5,628 nucleotides of DNA from Magnetovibrio sp. (lineage in GTDB: Bacteria; Pseudomonadota; Alphaproteobacteria; Rhodospirillales; Magnetovibrionaceae). The stretch is from positions 1 to 5,628 of the forward strand of contig JAESUA010000365.1 of the NCBI GenBank assembly GCA_016763255.1, written 5' to 3'. Made by a program: the position numbers and the translations under genes. Positions 4,665 through 5,628 of this stretch are shown here, piece by piece (within the stretch, counting starts at the first letter, position 1; the number at the start of each line of letters is the position of its first letter). The notes under the pieces were generated by a model that was given only the letters and a program-made list of their open reading frames with translations, was not told where the DNA came from and searched no databases.

Positions 4665-5108
4665 TTAGCGCAATTTTCCTTGTTCTTTTTGACGCTTTTT
4701 CTGGGTTTTGTCCTGCAGCTCTTGCATTTTTTCAGAGTGCTTACGCGAGATTTTTTGGCGTTCTTCTGGGCTTTGGGCTTCCTGCATTTCGCGCTGCATT
4801 TCATCGTTCAGCTTCTGCACCTCACGTTGCTGCTCCTCGTTGATCTTCTGCATCTCCCGATTGACTTCTTTAGACTTTTTTTGACGCTTTTGGGCCTCTT
4901 CGCGCTGCTTTTCGGCCTTTTTGCGCATCTCCTTGTCTTTCTTTTTATCTTTGTCTTTCTTTTTGTCCTTCTTCTTATCTTTATCCTTGTGGTCTTTGGC
5001 ATAGGCCGCACCAAAGTCTAAAGAACCAGGACCCGAGATCAACGCTGGAGCGCAGAGAATGGCGGTGGCGAGTGTGCAAACAGAAAGAAGTTTACGGATG
5101 GATGACAC
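4665..5108 (-). CDS. Exported Lys/Asp-rich coiled-coil protein, function unknown
   Basis: This 147-residue protein begins at GTG (5106-5108). That start has GGGGGAG 5 bases upstream and places a proper signal peptide at the N terminus: SSIRK, then a hydrophobic segment at about 8-24, then a likely cleavage after AYA (residue 37). An in-frame ATG at 5154-5156 would add 16 residues ahead of the signal and has no matching ribosome-binding site. The mature protein opens with a low-complexity Lys/Asp tract (38-60, built from KKKDK-like units). About 80 residues of very highly charged sequence follow, rich in Glu, Lys, Gln, Arg and Met with heptad-like spacing (for example REMQKINEEQQREVQKLNDE), strongly suggesting a long helix or coiled coil. 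There are no catalytic motifs and no cysteines outside the signal peptide. It should lie in the periplasm or outside; a structural or ion/polyanion-binding role is only a guess. Confidence 0.75.
   Translation of the reverse strand: MSSIRKLLSVCTLATAILCAPALISGPGSLDFGAAYAKDHKDKDKKKDKKKDKDKKKDKEMRKKAEKQREEAQKRQKKSKEVNREMQKINEEQQREVQKLNDEMQREMQEAQSPEERQKISRKHSEKMQELQDKTQKKRQKEQGKLR
4930..4990. repeat. Polypurine/polypyrimidine tract encoding the Lys/Asp repeat
   Basis: The plus strand is almost entirely pyrimidine here, made of repeated units such as CTTTTTATCTTTGTC. It encodes the KKKDKKKDKD run of the exported coiled-coil protein. Near-tandem units of this kind are prone to slippage, so the length may vary between strains. 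The simplest explanation is coding low complexity. Confidence 0.6.
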
Positions 5109-5167
5109 AGGAGCTCCCCCTTCAAAAGTTAGATGCTTTGGCAAAAAAATTAGCACAACCTAAATGG

Positions 5168-5201
5168 AAAAACCCGCCCCAATTTATGGGGCGGGTTTTT
5201 T
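5168..5201 (-). terminator. Strong intrinsic terminator after gatB
   Basis: AAAAACCCGCCCC (5168-5180) pairs perfectly over 13 bp with GGGGCGGGTTTTT (5188-5200) around a 7-base AATTTAT loop. On the minus strand the GC-rich stem is followed by TTTTTCC, 29 bases after the gatB stop, so it ends gatB transcription. The A/T flanks are symmetrical, so it could also stop plus-strand transcripts. It separates gatB from the coiled-coil gene, which needs its own promoter (TTGTGC with CATCTA 17 bases downstream, between about 5125 and 5160, is a weak candidate). Confidence 0.92.
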
Positions 5202-5229
5202 GTAAACGGATAAGAATAAACAGCGTGGT

Positions 5230-5628
5230 TTAACCGTCGAGCTTTTCCTTCAGCAGCTTGTTCACCTGCCCCGGATTGGCTTTGCCCTGGGTGGATTTCA
5301 TCACTTGGCCGACGAACCAGCCGAGGATTTTTTCGTTGCCGCCTTTGTATTGTGCGACCTGTTTTTCACCGGCGGCGATGGCCGCATCGACGGCGGCCTC
5401 AATGGCGCCGGTGTCGGTGATCTGTTTGAGGCCCTTGTCTCCGACAATCTTGTCCGGAGCGTCGCCGGTTTCCAACATTGCCTCGAACACGTCCTTGGCG
5501 ATCTTGGTGGAGATCGTATCGTCGGCGATCAAGCCCAACATCTGGCCCAAGTGCGCCGCCGAAATCGGGCTGTCGGTGATGCCCACGCCTTTATCAGACA
5601 ACACCGCAAACAGGTTGTTGATGACCCA
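5230..5628 (-). CDS. gatB: Asp/Glu-tRNA(Asn/Gln) amidotransferase subunit B, C-terminal part
   Basis: The last 132 codons of gatB enter from the right edge; the frame is open to base 5628 (WVINNLFAVLSDKG onward), so the start and catalytic cradle domain lie outside the window. The visible part is the helical domain plus the GatB/YqeY tail domain, which grips the tRNA. Typical segments are SPISAAHLGQMLGLI, the DTISTKIAKDVFEAML region and the signature LGWFVGQVMKSTQGKANPGQVNKLLKEKL near the end. GatCAB converts Glu-tRNA(Gln) and/or Asp-tRNA(Asn) to the correct amide forms in the cytoplasm, the route many alphaproteobacteria use in place of GlnRS or AsnRS. gatC and gatA are often close by, but they are not in this window. 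A GTG at 5602-5604 is internal and not a start. Confidence 0.95.
   Translation of the reverse strand, partial: WVINNLFAVLSDKGVGITDSPISAAHLGQMLGLIADDTISTKIAKDVFEAMLETGDAPDKIVGDKGLKQITDTGAIEAAVDAAIAAGEKQVAQYKGGNEKILGWFVGQVMKSTQGKANPGQVNKLLKEKLDG

Noticed and set aside
4680..5021. Plus-strand open frame with a very hydrophobic Leu/Phe-rich product resembling a membrane protein
   Set aside because: It is the antisense of the Lys/Asp/Glu-rich coiled-coil gene: AAG/GAG-type codons read backwards give Leu and Phe. The minus-strand frame has a ribosome-binding site and signal peptide.
1..5628. CRISPR array, transposase, integrase or toxin-antitoxin pair
   Set aside because: No regularly spaced repeats and no transposase or integrase frame are seen. 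Fic is the only toxin-like gene and carries its inhibitory motif within itself.

Overview
The window looks like ordinary chromosome from an alphaproteobacterium, probably a Rhodospirillales-type organism. The clues are moderate-to-high GC with Gly/Ala-rich products, the style of GatB, and half of an intergenic palindrome (core CATCCCCGGGCTTGACCC) that is common in alphaproteobacterial genomes. The genus cannot be named from this sequence alone. Almost everything is on the minus strand, so transcription runs right to left. The one plus-strand protein gene is a small exported protein at 4236-4595.

Right part, in minus-strand order: the C-terminal 132 codons of gatB (tRNA-dependent amidotransferase subunit B) enter from the right edge. 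They end at 5230 and are followed by a strong hairpin terminator at 5168-5201. Next is a gene for an exported Lys/Asp-rich coiled-coil protein (4665-5108). It faces, tail to tail, the small exported four-cysteine protein gene (4236-4595), whose leader carries a hairpin and a direct repeat.

Middle: 3870-4235 has no intact gene but is the most informative stretch. At 3951-4082 it holds a frameshifted, decayed copy of the first 133 bases of the threonine aldolase gene found further left. That copy abuts the half-palindrome at 4076-4100. It is followed by an AT-rich promoter region with an imperfect inverted repeat. This region drives fic (2589-3869), a class II Fic AMP-transferase with its inhibitory motif and a C-terminal winged helix. 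One base after fic stops, the intact threonine aldolase gene ltaE (1556-2587) begins, with its ribosome-binding site inside the fic coding sequence. The fic gene therefore sits between an intact ltaE and a displaced remnant of the ltaE 5' end, as if a fic cassette had been placed at the ltaE start codon and duplicated the 5' end.

Left part, still minus strand: a YfcG-like (Nu-class) glutathione transferase (850-1488), a YbaK/ProX-family aminoacyl-tRNA deacylase with a TTG start (322-822), and tRNA-Ser(GCU) (153-245) ending at a hairpin terminator (117-145). Positions 1-116 contain nothing I can support.

Functionally this is housekeeping (translation fidelity, tRNA amidation, thiol/redox chemistry, Gly/Thr metabolism) interrupted by one accessory gene, fic. 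The fic locus architecture is the main candidate for something undescribed.
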